Positions 63,085 to 64,000 of a stretch of DNA of 64,000 nucleotides are shown in pieces. Both the position numbers and the translations under genes were made by a program. The notes beneath the pieces are model-generated. The model did not search any database, was not told the DNA's origin, and was given only the letters and a program-made list of their open reading frames with translations. Where the stretch lies: contig CP154954.1 in the NCBI GenBank assembly GCA_039621445.1, forward strand, positions 36,069,703 through 36,133,702. Reading direction: 5' to 3'. The DNA is from Euglena gracilis (Eukaryota > Euglenida > Euglenophyceae > Euglenales). The stretch's first letter is position 1; each line of letters starts with the position of its first letter.

Positions 63085-64000
63085 CGATCCTTTAACTAAC
63101 TGTTGCGAAGGGCGGCGGGCGGACAGACGCAATTTTGCCCCCGCCGGGCGTGCACAAAACGCAGCAGTTACCGTCCGGGAGGCGCAAAATAGCACGTTGG
63201 TAACGGACGCCCCAAAAAAAACGTCATTTTACGGCCGTTTTTGGCCGAAATCCGCTGCGCCGGCTCTCCAAAAACGAGCGCTCTGCCCCGGCTAGAGGTC
63301 GGCGATCCTTTAACTAACTGTTGCGAAGGGCGGCGGGCGGACAGGCGCAATTTTGCCCGCGCCGGGCGTGCGCAAAACGCAGCAGTTACCGTCCGGGAGG
63401 CGCAAAATAGCACGTTGGTAACGGACGCCCCCAAAAAACGTCATTTTTCGGCCGTTTTTGGCCGAAATCCGCTGCGCCGGCGCTCCAAAAACGAGCGCTC
63501 TGCCCCGGCTAGAGGTCGGCGATCCTTTAACTAACTGTTGCGAAGGGCGGCGGGCGGACAGGCGCAATTTTGCCCCCGCCGGGCGTGCACAAAACGCAGC
63601 AGTTACCGTCCGGGAGGCGCAAAATAGCACGTTGGTAACGGACGCCCCAAAAAATCCGCTGCGCCGGCGCTCCAAAAACGAGCGCTCTGCCCCGGCTAGA
63701 GGTCGGCGATCCTTTAACTAACTGTTGCGAAGGGCGGCGGGCGGACAGGCGCAATTTTGCCCCCGCCGGGCGTGCGCAAAACGCAGCAGTTACCGTCCGG
63801 GAGGCGCAAAATAGCACGTTGGTAACGGACGCCCCAAAAAACGTCATTTTTCGGCCGTTTTTGGCCAAAATCCGCTGCGCCGGCGCTCCAAAAACGAGCG
63901 CTCTGCCCCGGCTAGAGGTCGGCGATCCTTTAACTAACTGTTGCGAAGGGCGGCGGGCGGACAGGCGCAATTTTGCCGGCGCCGGGCGTGCGCAAAACGC
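63085..64000 (-). repeat. Sat-B satellite, minus orientation, variant subfamily
   Basis: About 4.3 monomers; GATCCTTTAACTAACTG recurs at 63086, 63304, 63521, 63708 and 63924 (spacing 218, 217, 187, 216; one monomer lacks ~30 bp). It differs consistently from the left array (CACGTTGGTAACGG for CACGTAAGTAACGG, CAGCAGTTACCGTCCGGG for CAGCCGTTACCGCCCGGG). Continues past the window end. Confidence 0.95.

Noticed and set aside
1-64000. tRNA, rRNA or host protein genes
   Set aside because: I found no tRNA cloverleaf, rRNA-like stretch, or intron-exon gene by reading; a covariance-model scan would be needed to exclude small RNAs.

Overview
This is a repeat-dominated stretch of a nuclear eukaryotic genome. 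I see no ordinary host gene, tRNA or rRNA. It consists of two satellite families and at least five transposable elements. The long intron-free polyproteins, Gly-Lys-rich Gag tails and retroelement-borne DNA methyltransferases suggest a protist, possibly an alga or dinoflagellate-like genome; that assignment is weak.

Layout. (1) 1-457 and 20485-34379: a 213-bp satellite (Sat-A), very uniform up to about 27.9 kb and diverged after that. (2) 458-20484: a Ty3/Gypsy chromovirus (element I) inserted in Sat-A, with 480-bp LTRs (one mismatch), a 4-bp target duplication CGGG, a primer-binding site and a polypurine tract. Its order is Gag, in-frame TGA, Dam-like methyltransferase, C5-cytosine methyltransferase, protease, RT-RNase H, integrase, chromodomain. 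(3) 5584-12630: a second chromovirus (element II) on the minus strand, nested inside the first. It has identical 191-bp LTRs and the duplication CTTTG, and it splits the Dam-like domain of element I. (4) 34380-45705 and 63085-64000: a ~217-bp GC-rich satellite (Sat-B). It contains a 1.3-kb LTR-flanked non-autonomous element (35185-36520), a terminal-inverted-repeat element full of an 11-bp minisatellite (39865-40755), and an inverted block (42475-44972). (5) 45706-63084: two copies of a third Ty3-like family (element III), facing each other as a ~7.2-kb imperfect palindrome. Both are broken, and both have integrase cut short and joined directly to an LTR.

Common themes. All three Ty3 families carry a Dam-like methyltransferase domain; element I adds a C5-methyltransferase. 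Elements I and II share an identical 12-base primer-binding site that matches the 3' end of initiator tRNA-Met at all but one base. Element I is very young by its LTRs, yet its polyprotein is divided by two stop codons and two frame changes, so either recoding or assembly error must be considered. Element III is unusually dense in short perfect inverted repeats, in both coding and leader sequence.
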